In this document: one piece after another, positions 25,723-34,898 of the stretch | Layout of the letters: each line of letters opens with the position of its first letter | Position numbering within the stretch: the first letter of the stretch is position 1 | NCBI RefSeq assembly: GCF_013031355.1 | Contig: NZ_WPZO01000004.1 | Location: 310,001 to 374,000 of the forward strand | Origin: Ruegeria arenilitoris | GTDB lineage: Bacteria > Pseudomonadota > Alphaproteobacteria > Rhodobacterales > Rhodobacteraceae | DNA: 64,000 nt | Direction of reading: 5' to 3' | Position numbers and translations under genes: made by a program | The notes under the pieces: model-generated | What the model was told of the DNA's origin: nothing | The model's input: the letters and a program-made list of their open reading frames with translations, nothing else | The model's database searches: none

Positions 25723-26486
25723 CACCGCCCCTGCCTTCCGTGTTCCTGCAGACCCCGATCGCGCATCGGGCGCTGCATGACAAGTCGGACAACCGCCCGG
25801 AAAATAGCCGGGCGGCCATTCAAGCTGCGATCGAGGCCGGTTACGGCATCGAGATCGATTTGCAACTGACCTCGGACAACCAAGCGATGGTGTTTCATGA
25901 CTATGACATGACGCGCCTGACCGGGCAGTCTGGCCCGATTCAGCAGATCTCGGCGGCGCAGGCGCAGGCCACCCAGCTGCTGCACGCTGAAGATGGCATC
26001 CCGACACTGGACGAGGTGCTTGAGATGGTGGGTGGCAAGGTGCCGCTGCTGATCGAGTTCAAGGACCAGGACGGCGCGATGGGCTCCGATGTCGGGCCGC
26101 TTGAGGCGGACGCGGTGCGTGCGCTGCAGGGTTATGACGGGCCGGTGGCGCTGATGTCGTTCAACCCCAACTCGGTGGCCGAACTGGCGCGGCTTGCACC
26201 GCATCTGCCGCGTGGCATCGTGACCTGTTCATATCAGCCCAAGGAGGAGTTGTTGCCGCAGAAGGTCTGCGATCACCTGCGCAACATTCCCGATTTCGAC
26301 CGGGTCGGTGCCAGTTTCATCAGCCATGAGGCCGCAGACCTGTCCCGCCCCCGCGTGGCCGAGCTGAAATCGCAGGGCGTGCCGATTCTGTGCTGGACGG
26401 TGCGATCGCCTGAACAAGAGGCACTGGCCCGCGCGGTTGCCGACAATGTGACCTTCGAAGGCTATTTGGCCCAACATCCGGGTTGA
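25719..26486 (+). CDS. Glycerophosphodiester phosphodiesterase
   Basis: A 255-residue cytoplasmic GDPD-family enzyme that cleaves glycerophosphodiesters to sn-glycerol 3-phosphate and an alcohol. The catalytic His and metal-site residues are recognisable in IAHRALHD...RPENS (N-terminus), EIDLQLTSD (about 46-54) and VFHDYDM (about 60). The TIM-barrel C-terminal strand VPILCWTVRSPEQ is also typical. No signal peptide is present, so it resembles UgpQ rather than periplasmic GlpQ. It is translationally coupled to the RidA-like gene. Confidence 0.9.
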   Translation: MTPPLPSVFLQTPIAHRALHDKSDNRPENSRAAIQAAIEAGYGIEIDLQLTSDNQAMVFHDYDMTRLTGQSGPIQQISAAQAQATQLLHAEDGIPTLDEVLEMVGGKVPLLIEFKDQDGAMGSDVGPLEADAVRALQGYDGPVALMSFNPNSVAELARLAPHLPRGIVTCSYQPKEELLPQKVCDHLRNIPDFDRVGASFISHEAADLSRPRVAELKSQGVPILCWTVRSPEQEALARAVADNVTFEGYLAQHPG

Positions 26487-26531
26487 ACCCGTCCCGCTCC
26501 GTCACAGATAAAGGTCAGACGCGGAGGGCAC

Positions 26532-27719
26532 ATGGATCAGGCGCAAATCGAAGTTCAGGTTCTGGGATCGCTCTCGCAGATTTCCTCTGAGGACTGGGAC
26601 AGTTGCGCCTGCCCCGAGGTCGCTGATGGCGGGCGGCCACTGGACCCGTTCACCACCCATCGGTTCCTGTCGGCGCTGGAAAACAGCGGCTCGGTCGGGC
26701 GGGGCACCGGCTGGCAGCCGCAATATCTGACCGCCTATCTGGATGGGATGCTGATCGGGGCGGCGCCGATGTACGCCAAGTCGCACAGTCAGGGCGAGTA
26801 CATCTTCGACCATAACTGGGCCCATGCTTATGAAAACGCGGGTGGGCGATATTACCCCAAGCTGCAGATCGCCGTGCCCTTCACCCCCGCCACTGGGCGG
26901 CGCTTTCTGGTACGACCGGGATACGAGGCAGTGGGCATGTCCGCGCTGGTACAAGGCGCGGTGCAACTGGCCGCCGACAATCGGGTGTCCTCGCTGCACG
27001 CTACCTTCTGCACCGAAGATGAGGCCATCGCCGGCGAACAGATGGGCCTTATGCTTCGTACGTCGCAGCAATTTCACTGGCTCAATGACGCATACGCGGA
27101 TTTCGACGGCTTTCTGGATGCGCTGTCCTCGCGAAAACGCAAGAATATCCGCAAGGAGCGAGCCCAGGCCTGCGCGTTCGGCGGTGAGATTCGCACACTG
27201 ACCGGCGACGAGCTGCGTCCGGAGCATTGGGATGCCTTTTGGCGGTTCTATCAGGACACCGGGTCGCGCAAGTGGGGTATGCCGTATCTGACGCGTCAAT
27301 TCTTTGATATCGCTCAGGAAACCATGGCGGATGACATGGCCTTGGTGCTGGCAGAACGCGACGGTTACCCGATTGCCGGGGCGCTGAATTTCATCGGGCG
27401 CGAAACCCTTTTTGGCCGCTATTGGGGCTGCGTCGAACATCACCCCTGCCTGCATTTCGAATTGTGCTACTATAGGGCGATTGATTTTGCCATTGCCCAT
27501 GGTCTGGCCCGGGTTGAGGCCGGGGCGCAGGGCGAACACAAGCTGGCGCGAGGCTATTTACCTACGCGCACGCATAGCTTGCATTGGGTCGGTGACCCCG
27601 GTTTTGCCGATGCGATCCGGAAATATCTGGACGCCGAGGCCGCCGCAGTGGGAGAAGAGATCGAGATCCTGACGGAATACGGCCCGTTCAGGAAATTGAA
27701 CCCGGAGGAACAGCAATGA
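26532..27719 (+). CDS. GNAT-fold acyltransferase-like protein (COG3146/DUF482)
   Basis: A 395-residue protein of the family once labelled predicted N-acyltransferase, related to FemAB/peptidoglycan-type aminoacyltransferases. Features include [12 protein letters not shown] near the start, the [31 protein letters not shown] block (starting near 97) and [12 protein letters not shown] near 200. Near the C-terminus [16 protein letters not shown] is strongly conserved in this family. The substrate is unknown. It is followed by the pterin dehydratase gene with a four-base overlap, so they form an operon, possibly with ridA-GDPD 45 bases upstream. Confidence 0.82.
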   Translation: MDQAQIEVQVLGSLSQISSEDWDSCACPEVADGGRPLDPFTTHRFLSALENSGSVGRGTGWQPQYLTAYLDGMLIGAAPMYAKSHSQGEYIFDHNWAHAYENAGGRYYPKLQIAVPFTPATGRRFLVRPGYEAVGMSALVQGAVQLAADNRVSSLHATFCTEDEAIAGEQMGLMLRTSQQFHWLNDAYADFDGFLDALSSRKRKNIRKERAQACAFGGEIRTLTGDELRPEHWDAFWRFYQDTGSRKWGMPYLTRQFFDIAQETMADDMALVLAERDGYPIAGALNFIGRETLFGRYWGCVEHHPCLHFELCYYRAIDFAIAHGLARVEAGAQGEHKLARGYLPTRTHSLHWVGDPGFADAIRKYLDAEAAAVGEEIEILTEYGPFRKLNPEEQQ

Positions 27720-28009
27720 CCGAACTATTGTCGACCGAGACCCGCGGGCCGCTGCTGGACCCGCTGTTCAAGAATGGCTGGACCATGGTCGAAGGCCGGG
27801 ATGCGATGACCAAGACGTTCATCTTTGAGGATTTCGTACACGCCTTCGGCTGGATGACACAGGTGGCGATTTTTGCCGAGAAATGGAACCACCACCCCGA
27901 GTGGATCAACGTCTATCGCACGGTTGAGGTGACGCTGGCCACCCATGACGTAGGCGGACTGTCGGCGCTGGACGCCAAGCTGGCCCGCAAAATGGACAGC
28001 CTCTGTTAA
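27716..28009 (+). CDS. 4a-hydroxytetrahydrobiopterin dehydratase
   Basis: A 97-residue pterin-4a-carbinolamine dehydratase (PhhB/DCoH fold), the normal full length. The active-site motif is EKWNHHPEW (about 61-69), preceded by the [14 protein letters not shown] helix. It regenerates pterin cofactor after aromatic amino-acid hydroxylation. No phenylalanine hydroxylase gene is nearby, so its partner lies elsewhere, or it has a different role as in many bacteria lacking PhhA. Translation is coupled to the preceding acyltransferase-like gene. Confidence 0.92.
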   Translation: MTELLSTETRGPLLDPLFKNGWTMVEGRDAMTKTFIFEDFVHAFGWMTQVAIFAEKWNHHPEWINVYRTVEVTLATHDVGGLSALDAKLARKMDSLC

Positions 28010-28311
28010 CGATTGCCTGAACCGACACCGCCCGCCAGCGATGCGGCGGTGCCCATCTGCGCAAACTCTGCGGGAGTTACGGTGCCATTGCTGACATCTA
28101 TGCCCGCAGGAATTCGTGTCGTCCGATTGCCGATCTGACGCACGCTGCGCGCGGCTGGGTTAATGTCCAGACAGCGGTTGTTGTAACAGGTCAGCCCGGA
28201 CGTATTGATCTGAATACGCGCCTGCCCGTCCGACCCAGTCACCACCGGCGCCTGCGCCACGTCGCAGGCCGCCAGCAGGCTCAGAATGCCGACAAGTCCC
28301 CATTTTTGCAT
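28006..28311 (-). CDS. Small secreted lipoprotein, unknown function
   Basis: A 101-residue predicted lipoprotein with a signal peptide ending in the lipobox LAAC (about residue 16). The mature part contains two Cys (TCYNNRC) that may form a disulfide, and a glycine-rich end. I do not recognise the family. It converges with the pterin dehydratase gene (four-base overlap) and is the last of three small exported-protein genes on this strand. Confidence 0.7.
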   Translation of the reverse strand: MQKWGLVGILSLLAACDVAQAPVVTGSDGQARIQINTSGLTCYNNRCLDINPAARSVRQIGNRTTRIPAGIDVSNGTVTPAEFAQMGTAASLAGGVGSGNR

Positions 28312-28359
28312 GGCACGCCCCCCGTGTGGATGGCCCCGCCAAGTGCGAGGCCGTCCGGT

Positions 28360-28707
28360 TTAATCCAACTGACCGTCCTGGTCCTTGTCGGCCGACAGGA
28401 AATCGTCGTTCATCTGCGCGTCGAATTCCGACCTTGAGATGAAGCCATCGTTATCGCGGTCAACGTCCCGAAACTGGTCTTCGTCCAGATGCGGCTTGGC
28501 CTCCTGCAGTCCCACCGAACTGTCCTTGTTCACATCCATCGCCTGAAACGCATAGTCGGAAAAGGCGTCGAACTCTTCACGGGACAGGAACCCGTCATTG
28601 TTTTTGTCGATGGCTCTCAGCTCGTTTTCGTGCAACTCGGCAACGTTTTCGGCCGAGGCGGCACCGGCCAGCAAAACGGCCGCAGCGATAATAAGTCCAC
28701 GTGTCAT
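28360..28707 (-). CDS. Secreted EF-hand calcium-binding protein
   Basis: A 115-residue exported protein with a signal peptide (1-18, ending AASA). Four EF-hand loops are visible: DKNNDGFLSREE, DVNKDSSVGLQE, DRDNDGFISRSE and a terminal DKDQDGQLD that is cut short right after the loop. Loops one and three have the full DxDxDG calcium pattern. The others are close. It probably buffers or senses Ca2+ in the periplasm. The frame extends upstream as an Arg-rich stretch that is out of character. The ATG at 28707 with GAGGAGAG upstream is the start. Confidence 0.85.
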   Translation of the reverse strand: MTRGLIIAAAVLLAGAASAENVAELHENELRAIDKNNDGFLSREEFDAFSDYAFQAMDVNKDSSVGLQEAKPHLDEDQFRDVDRDNDGFISRSEFDAQMNDDFLSADKDQDGQLD

Positions 28708-28718
28708 TCCGGCTCTCC

Positions 28719-28964
28719 TCAGCATGCGAATCTGTTGCCTTCGACAGCGCCGGCGGCAGCGCCTGCGCCTGTCAGGATGGACTTGCCTGATCCGCCCCCG
28801 AACTGGTTGCCAATGGCACCGCCGATCAGCGCACCGCCCAGCGTTCCGCTGAGGCACGCAATTTCGTGCTGGCGCGCCGCCTGTTGTTGCGGGGTCGGGG
28901 CTGGGCCGCAGGCGGCCAACGCCCCCGCAGTGCCTAGCAATAAGGTAATGATTTTAAGCTTCAT
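28719..28964 (-). CDS. Small glycine-zipper lipoprotein
   Basis: An 81-residue predicted lipoprotein with lipobox LAAC at about residue 19. The mature chain has a glycine-zipper segment (GTLGGALIGGAIGNQFGGGSG) like those in small outer-membrane or cell-envelope proteins (for example the SlyB/Rcs-type and 17-kDa antigen families). It ends in NRFAC. The ATG directly follows a possible TTG. It is the first of three exported-protein genes read leftward (followed by the EF-hand protein and a lipoprotein). Confidence 0.75.
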   Translation of the reverse strand: MKLKIITLLLGTAGALAACGPAPTPQQQAARQHEIACLSGTLGGALIGGAIGNQFGGGSGKSILTGAGAAAGAVEGNRFAC

Positions 28965-29066
28965 CAAACAAACTCCTGATTGTCTTATCTGAATATTGGC
29001 AGATCAGGGCGTCGCATCAAGTTAAATGGTCAACAAGGCCCCGAGGTCACCCGGGGCCAAGTCGCA

Positions 29067-29552
29067 TCAGATTACGTCCAGCAGGCCTTCACCAGCCGAA
29101 ATCTCGCAAGCGCCGGGGTTTTCTTCCAGATTCAGGGCGGTAACCTTGCCGTCTTCGACCAGCATCGCATAGCGTTTGGACCGCGCGATCAGACCGGCTG
29201 GCGGCGCGTCGAAATCCATGCCGATGGCCTTGGTGAACTCGGAAGCGGCGTCGCCCAGCATGGTCAGGCCGGCCTCGGTCGCGCCGGTGGCCTCACCCCA
29301 GGCTTTCATCACGAAGGGGTCGTTGACCGAGACACAGATGATCTCGTCCACGCCCTTAGCGTCGAACTGGTCCTTGGTGCGCATGAAGCTGGGTACATGG
29401 GCCGAATGGCAGGTCGGCGTAAAGGCGCCGGGCACCGCAAAGATCACCACTTTGCGTCCCTTGGTCTTGTCTGAAACCCGTACCTCTTCGGGGCCGTCTG
29501 CGCCCAGTTGGGTCAGCGTGGCGTCGGGCAGCATATCACCTGTCGAAATCAT
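29067..29552 (-). CDS. Peroxiredoxin, Prx5/PMP20 type
   Basis: A 161-residue atypical peroxiredoxin that reduces hydrogen peroxide and alkyl hydroperoxides. The peroxidatic C48 lies in GAFTPTCHSAHVP, the family signature. Other Cys are at about 73 and near the C-terminus (NPGACEIS), so an intramolecular resolving Cys is possible. No glutaredoxin domain is fused. It is monocistronic and divergent from the ferredoxin-reductase-like gene. Confidence 0.92.
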   Translation of the reverse strand: MISTGDMLPDATLTQLGADGPEEVRVSDKTKGRKVVIFAVPGAFTPTCHSAHVPSFMRTKDQFDAKGVDEIICVSVNDPFVMKAWGEATGATEAGLTMLGDAASEFTKAIGMDFDAPPAGLIARSKRYAMLVEDGKVTALNLEENPGACEISAGEGLLDVI

Positions 29553-29650
29553 TTTAAGCTCCTGTCATTTGGATTTGCAGAGTCGGGCTTAGCCGCAATA
29601 TAGGTGGTCGGGTGGACGAGACCACGTGAATTCGACAGGGCGGGAGGAAC

Positions 29651-30862
29651 ATGAGCCATATTGTCGTGATCGGCGCGGGGCAGGCGGGGTCATCGCTTGT
29701 CGCCAGACTGCGCAAGGACGGGTTTGACGGGGACATCACCCTGATCGGGGCCGAGCCGCATCTGCCTTACCAGCGCCCGCCGCTGTCCAAGGCCTATCTG
29801 CTGGGCGAGATGGAGCTGGAACGCCTGTTCCTGCGGCCCGAGAGTTTCTATGCCGAGAACAACATCACCATGCGTCTGGGCCAACGCGTGACGGCGATTG
29901 ACCCGCAGGCCAAGACCGTGACGGTCGGTGATGAGGTGATCTCGTATGACGAATTGGCACTGACCACTGGGTCGGACCCACGCTATCTGCCTACTGCGAT
30001 TGGCGGTGATCTGGAGGGTGTGCATGTGGTGCGCGATCTGGCCCATATCGACGAGATGGAGCCCCGCGTGACAGACGGCGCACGCGCGCTGATCGTGGGC
30101 GGCGGCTATATCGGGCTCGAGGCCGCGGCGGTCTGCGCCAAGCGCGGGGTCAAGGTGACACTGGTCGAGATGGCTGATCGCATTCTGCAACGGGTGGCCG
30201 CGCCTGAAACCAGCGACTATTTCCGAGCGCTGCATACTGAGTATGGCGCCGATATCCGCGAAGGCGTTGGATTGGAGCGCCTGGTCGGTGAAAACGGCAA
30301 GGTAGTTGGCGCGGTTCTGACCGACGGCACTGAGTTGCAGGTCGATTTCGTCGTCGTCGGCGTGGGCATTTCCCCCTCGACTCAGCTGGCCGAGATGGCC
30401 GGGTTGGAACTGGACAATGGCATCAAGACCGACGCTCATGGCCGCACTTCCGACCCATCAATCTGGGCGGCGGGCGATTGCGCCTCGTTCCCGCATGGCG
30501 GCACCCGCATCCGCCTGGAAAGCGTTCCCAACGCAATCGATCAGGCCGAGGTTGTGGCCCAAAACATGCTGGGCGCGGCCAAGGATTACGTGGCAACGCC
30601 GTGGTTCTGGTCGGATCAGTATGACGTCAAACTGCAGATCGCGGGCCTGAACACCGGCTATGACCGCGTTGTGACCCGCAAGGGCGACGGGCAGACTGTG
30701 TCGTTCTGGTACTACAAGGGCGATCAGCTGATTGCGGTGGACGCGATGAACGATCCGCGCGCCTACATGGTTGGCAAACGCCTGATTGAATCGGGCAAGA
30801 CCGCCGATCCTGCCATCGTGGCCGATGCAAGCGCGGATCTGAAACCGCTGCTCAAGGCGTGA
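29651..30862 (+). CDS. NAD(P)/FAD-dependent ferredoxin reductase-like protein
   Basis: A 403-residue flavoprotein of the rhodocoxin/putidaredoxin reductase family (two Rossmann domains plus a C-terminal dimerisation-type domain). The FAD site is IGAGQAG (about 7-13) with PYQRPPLSK. The NAD(P) site is VGGGYIGLEAA (about 150-160). The ATGDC-like motif reads WAAGDCASFPHG. It passes electrons from NADH to a [2Fe-2S] ferredoxin, often for a P450 or dioxygenase. No such partner is near, so its substrate system is unknown. The stop overlaps rsmD (GTGA). Confidence 0.88.
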   Translation: MSHIVVIGAGQAGSSLVARLRKDGFDGDITLIGAEPHLPYQRPPLSKAYLLGEMELERLFLRPESFYAENNITMRLGQRVTAIDPQAKTVTVGDEVISYDELALTTGSDPRYLPTAIGGDLEGVHVVRDLAHIDEMEPRVTDGARALIVGGGYIGLEAAAVCAKRGVKVTLVEMADRILQRVAAPETSDYFRALHTEYGADIREGVGLERLVGENGKVVGAVLTDGTELQVDFVVVGVGISPSTQLAEMAGLELDNGIKTDAHGRTSDPSIWAAGDCASFPHGGTRIRLESVPNAIDQAEVVAQNMLGAAKDYVATPWFWSDQYDVKLQIAGLNTGYDRVVTRKGDGQTVSFWYYKGDQLIAVDAMNDPRAYMVGKRLIESGKTADPAIVADASADLKPLLKA

Positions 30863-31419
30863 GGATCATCGCCGGAGAGTTCCGGGGCCGCGCCTTGGCC
30901 TCGGTCGGTAAGGGGGATACGGGTGCCCATCTGCGCCCCACCACCGACCGCGTCCGGGAAAGCCTGTTCAATGTGCTTGGCCATCAGATCGACTTTGACG
31001 GGCTGCGTGTGCTGGACCTGTTTGCGGGCACCGGCGCGCTGGGGCTTGAGGCGCTGTCGCGCGGCGCGGCGCATGTGACCTTTGTCGATGACGGGCGCGT
31101 GGCGCAGGGTCTGATCCGCAAGAATATCGACCTGACCCGCAGCGCCGACCGCACTGACCTGATCCGCCGGGATGCCACGCGGTTGGGAGAAAACTCTGGC
31201 GCGCCCTATGATCTGATCTTTCTGGACCCGCCTTATGGCAAGTCTATGGGACAGAAGGCCATCGCCGCCTTGTCGCAAGGCTGGATCGCCGACGAAGCCT
31301 TGATCGTGTGGGAAGAAAACGCCCCGATGCAACCGCCCGCGGGGTTCACCCTGCAGGACAGTCGAAAATACGGCGACACGCATATTACCCTGATGTGGAG
31401 CGATGCCCCGAATGCATGA
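30859..31419 (+). CDS. rsmD: 16S rRNA (guanine(966)-N2)-methyltransferase
   Basis: A 186-residue SAM-dependent methyltransferase acting on 16S rRNA in the assembled 30S subunit. It starts RIIAGEFRGR, the family hallmark, with the SAM-binding LDLFAGTGALGLEALSRG and the catalytic motif FLDPPYG (NPPY-class). It uses a GTG start that overlaps the upstream stop by four bases, so it is coupled to the ferredoxin reductase gene. Length is normal. Confidence 0.93.
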   Translation: MRIIAGEFRGRALASVGKGDTGAHLRPTTDRVRESLFNVLGHQIDFDGLRVLDLFAGTGALGLEALSRGAAHVTFVDDGRVAQGLIRKNIDLTRSADRTDLIRRDATRLGENSGAPYDLIFLDPPYGKSMGQKAIAALSQGWIADEALIVWEENAPMQPPAGFTLQDSRKYGDTHITLMWSDAPNA

Positions 31420-32047
31420 TCTGGTCATTTTCGATTGCGATGGCGTTCTGGTCGACAGTGAGCCCCTGTCCAATCAGGTGCTGGTCGCAAACCTGGCCCG
31501 GCACGGGCTGTCATTGACGGCGGATGAGTGCCACCGGATTTTTACCGGCAAGACCATGCCCGAAGTTCAGGATATCGCCCGCGGTCTGGGGGCTGATCTG
31601 CCCGAGGGCTGGATTGCGGAATTCGATGCCGAAACCGATGCCCATCTTCGAAAGGGCGTGCCTCTGGTTCCGGGCATTCCGGAACTGTTGACGCTTCTGG
31701 ATGAACGCGGCGTGCCGTTCTGCGTTGCCTCCAATGGCGGTCCGGACAAAATGCGGGTCACTTTGGGGCAGAACGGCCTATGGGATCGGTTCAAGGACGT
31801 AATGTTCACGGCCTACACACTGGGTGTCGGCAAACCCGATCCGACCATGTTCCTGACGGCTGCGAAACAGTTCGGCGCCTCGCGGCCCGTGGTCATCGAA
31901 GACAGCGCCAGCGGTGTTACCGCCGCAATCCGCGCCAATATGCGCTGTCTGGCCTATGCGCCGCATGGGGGTGGGGATGATCTGGCCAAGCTCGGCGCAG
32001 AAGTCATCACCGATATGGCCGAGGTTCCGGTGCTTTTGGGGATTTGA
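31412..32047 (+). CDS. HAD-superfamily phosphatase (beta-phosphoglucomutase/phosphoglycolate-like)
   Basis: A 211-residue HAD hydrolase with the nucleophile motif FDCDGVLVDSE (two Asp), motif II SNGG near 115, Lys in GKPDP and motif IV VIEDSASG. The cap is the small helical C1 type. This subgroup includes GS1-like and phosphoglycolate-type phosphatases on small sugar or organic phosphates, and substrate cannot be assigned. Two ATGs fit (31403 and 31412). The GGAG at 31397-31400 is too near the first, so 31412 is given. It overlaps rsmD by eight bases. Confidence 0.85.
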   Translation: MHDLVIFDCDGVLVDSEPLSNQVLVANLARHGLSLTADECHRIFTGKTMPEVQDIARGLGADLPEGWIAEFDAETDAHLRKGVPLVPGIPELLTLLDERGVPFCVASNGGPDKMRVTLGQNGLWDRFKDVMFTAYTLGVGKPDPTMFLTAAKQFGASRPVVIEDSASGVTAAIRANMRCLAYAPHGGGDDLAKLGAEVITDMAEVPVLLGI

Positions 32048-32070
32048 CCAGGACGTGTTAGTATCATGGC

Positions 32071-32250
32071 ATGGACCGTGCCCTGACACATCCGATCTGG
32101 ACTGTTCCGCAGGAAACCGACGCAACCACCGGGCCCGAGCGGAAACCCACGCGCGCGCCGGTGTTCATCAACGACGCGGTCACGCCATGGGGTCAGGAAA
32201 CCCTATTGCTGAAACTGTTACGCGATCAGGCCGCCGATCAGGAGGAATAG
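32071..32250 (+). CDS. Short hypothetical protein (59 residues)
   Basis: A short open frame from ATG 32071 to TAG 32248-32250 encodes 59 residues beginning MDRALTHPIWTVPQE and ending LLRDQAADQEE. It fits the gap after the HAD gene, keeps the codon bias of the neighbourhood (G/C in third positions) and is compact and polar with one segment APVFINDAVTPWGQETL. No signal or membrane segment is present. It overlaps the end of the converging map gene by 13 bases. The function is unknown. Start spacing to any ribosome-binding site is weak, so confidence is moderate. Confidence 0.5.
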   Translation: MDRALTHPIWTVPQETDATTGPERKPTRAPVFINDAVTPWGQETLLLKLLRDQAADQEE

Positions 32251-33050
32251 GTCGGGTGAAACTTGTCACCCGGTGACAGGGTAAAGATCTCGACCCCATC
32301 CCCCGTCACACCCACCGAATGTTCGAACTGCGCCGACAGCGACTTGTCGCGGGTCACGGCGGTCCAGTCATCGGCCAGCGTCTTGGTCTCGGGGCGGCCC
32401 AGATTGACCATCGGTTCGATGGTGAAGAACATGCCTTCTTCCAGAACCGCACCAGTACCGGGGCGGCCATAATGCAGCACATTCGGCGGTGCGTGGAACA
32501 CGCGACCCAAACCGTGACCGCAGAAATCGCGGACAACACTCATCCGATGCGCCTCGACATAGGCCTGAATGGCGTGGCCGATATCCCCGAACGTGTTGCC
32601 CGGTTTGACCATCTCGATCCCCTTGAAGAGGGCATCATGGGTCACCTGGATCAGACGCTCGGCCTTGCGGGGCAGTTTGCCCGCCACATACATGCGCGAC
32701 GTATCGCCAAACCAGCCGTCAACGATGACCGTGACGTCGATATTCAGGATATCGCCATCCTTCAGCCGCTTGTCGCCGGGAATGCCGTGGCAGACCACGT
32801 GATTCACACTGATACAGCTGGCGTGCTGATAGCCCTTGTAGCCGATGGTGGCCGAGGTTGCGCCCGCGTCTTCGACCATCTGGGTGATCAGCCCGTCAAT
32901 CGCGCCGGTGGTCTGACCGGGAAAGACGTGGCTTGCAATGTCATCCAGAATCCGCGCAGCCAATGCCCCTGCCGCATGCATGCCGGCAAAGTCATTCTGC
33001 TCATAGATGCGGATACCGTCCTTGGTCAGACGGCCACGATGTTCTTTCAT
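32238..33050 (-). CDS. map: Methionine aminopeptidase, type I
   Basis: A 270-residue type I methionine aminopeptidase that removes the initiator Met from nascent proteins. The five metal ligands are visible: Asp in LNIDVTVIVDG, Asp in WFGDTSRMY, His in GHGLGRVFH, Glu in FFTIEPMVN and Glu in QFEHSVGVT. The substrate His is in HASCISVNHVVCHG. The ATG at 33050 gives the usual length; the frame stays open upstream but with no family similarity. Confidence 0.93.
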   Translation of the reverse strand: MKEHRGRLTKDGIRIYEQNDFAGMHAAGALAARILDDIASHVFPGQTTGAIDGLITQMVEDAGATSATIGYKGYQHASCISVNHVVCHGIPGDKRLKDGDILNIDVTVIVDGWFGDTSRMYVAGKLPRKAERLIQVTHDALFKGIEMVKPGNTFGDIGHAIQAYVEAHRMSVVRDFCGHGLGRVFHAPPNVLHYGRPGTGAVLEEGMFFTIEPMVNLGRPETKTLADDWTAVTRDKSLSAQFEHSVGVTGDGVEIFTLSPGDKFHPTYSS

Positions 33051-33229
33051 GGATGCGAGGCTCCAAATGTTTCGCGCAGCATTCCTTTTACGCTGCTTGT
33101 GCAGAAAGTACCAGAGGGCGTCAGGTCGCAATGGCAGAACCGCGCCGGATCGCGTGCAGACCCACAGGTAATAATGAACTAGCGCAAGGCAAGTCCAGGC
33201 GGGCTCACGAAACAGAGAAGGGCAGGCAG

Positions 33230-34898
33230 ATGCAAAGAAAAGCTGACCAGTTGAGAGCCGAGATTGCCAGCATCAGCGAACTTCTCCAGACCGGGCGACC
33301 GGATCGTGCCTTCAAACGAGCCACCAAAGCCGCCAAGAAATGGCCAAAAGTCGCGGCCCTGCCAAGACTTGCGGGCATCAGCGCGGTGCAGCAGCAAAAA
33401 CCCAAACTGGCCCAAACCCATTTCCATCAGGCCTGGCAGCTGGACCCCGGAAACGCCGAGTTGATCCAGAACTTTGCGCTCAGTCTGGTTCAGGGGGGAG
33501 ATCCCGCAAATGCGCTGACATTTCTGAAAAAGATCGCCGCGCGCGGCCCATTGAGCCCCGCCCAACAGTTCATTCGCGCACTGGCTTTGTTGCAAGAGCA
33601 GGAACCGGAACAGGCGTTGGCCGATGTCGAGCAGGTATTGAGTCGCGAACCGGCCAATCTGAATGCACAGATTCTAAAGGCGGACATTCTGGATTCGATG
33701 CACCAATGGCAGGATGCCGTTGATGTGTTGATGGCGCTGGTCGAGAATCAACCGAAATACCTTCCGGGCCTGTTGCGGCTGGCGAAGTCGCAACTGGGTT
33801 TGGGGCAATTGGATGAGGTTCTGAAAAACGTCCGCGTGGTCCTTGCGCAAGCGCCGGAACATCCGGAAGCGCTGGAATTAATGGCTGGTATGCCGAACCT
33901 GTCCTTTGACGACATCGCCATGTTGCAGACCGGGATCTCCAAATCGCTGGAACGCGGCACCGCGGCCAATCCGGAGGATGAGGTGAAACTCCGGTTTGCT
34001 GCGGCCAATCTGGCGCGCCGGCAAAAAAAACACGGCTCAGGAAATGCAGCATCTGGCCGAGGCTCACAAGCTGCAGCGCAACGGGTTCGAATCCTGGGAA
34101 GAGCGCAGCGCGAAAGACTGCGTCAAACGACTGGCCGCCCCTTTGCCCGCCACGAACACAGAGCCGTCTGCTATCAGTGCCCGGCCGATTTTCGTGGTCG
34201 GCCTGCCCCGGTCCGGCACGACGCTGGTTGAACGTATTCTGGCCCGCCATTCCGCGGTTCAGGGGCTGGGTGAGCTGGCCTCGGTTCATCAATGGGCGCG
34301 TCAGGCCGAAGCGCAACCGCCGGAATGGCGCGAGACCCATAAACTGGCCGGTTTCTATTTTGACAAGCTGCCTGCACTGCCGGATGATGCTGAGGCATTT
34401 GTTGATAAGGCCCCCGGCAACTATGCCTTTTTGGGTGAGATCGCGCAGGCCTTTCCCAATGCCGTGATCCTCAACGTGCTGCGCGACCCGCAGGATATCG
34501 CTTTGTCCATGTGGCGTGCGAATTTCGGGGCGGGTGGGCTCTATTACACTCATGACCTGAACTGGATGGCGGCTGAGGCCAACCGGTATCAGCGCTATAT
34601 GCGTGACTGGCACGAGGTTCTTCCGGGGCGTATCTACGATATTCGGTATGAGACCTTGGTGGGCGATCTGCAGAACACTGCGCAAGATCTGGCGCGGATT
34701 TGTGACTTGCCCTTTGAGGACGCCATGCTGACGCCGGACCAATCCGCGAATGCGATCAAAACGGCCAGTAACCTGCAGGCCCGACAGCCGGTGAATACGG
34801 CCTCGGTTGGCGGTTGGCAGGCGGTGGCTGATCACTTTGAGCCGTTTGTGAAGAGGTTGGATGCCGAATTGTGGCCTGAGGTGGCGGAGGCGCTTTAA
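33230..34898 (+). pseudogene. TPR-sulfotransferase gene interrupted by a one-base shift
   Basis: Two reading frames together encode one protein. From ATG 33230, residues 1 to about 265 form a TPR-type helical repeat region (AEIASISELLQTGRPDRAF, then repeated A/L-rich units). The second frame resumes near 34023 with the sulfotransferase domain: the PAPS phosphosulfate loop VVGLPRSGTTLVERIL, the VLRDPQDIALSMWR helix and a full C-terminus to 34898. The break is at an A8 run (34023-34030). Removing one A gives a continuous reading through QKNTAQEMQHLAEAHK. Such TPR-sulfotransferases are common in Rhodobacteraceae, with unknown acceptors. It may be a genuine mutation, a sequencing error in a homopolymer, or slippage-based expression. 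Confidence 0.85.
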
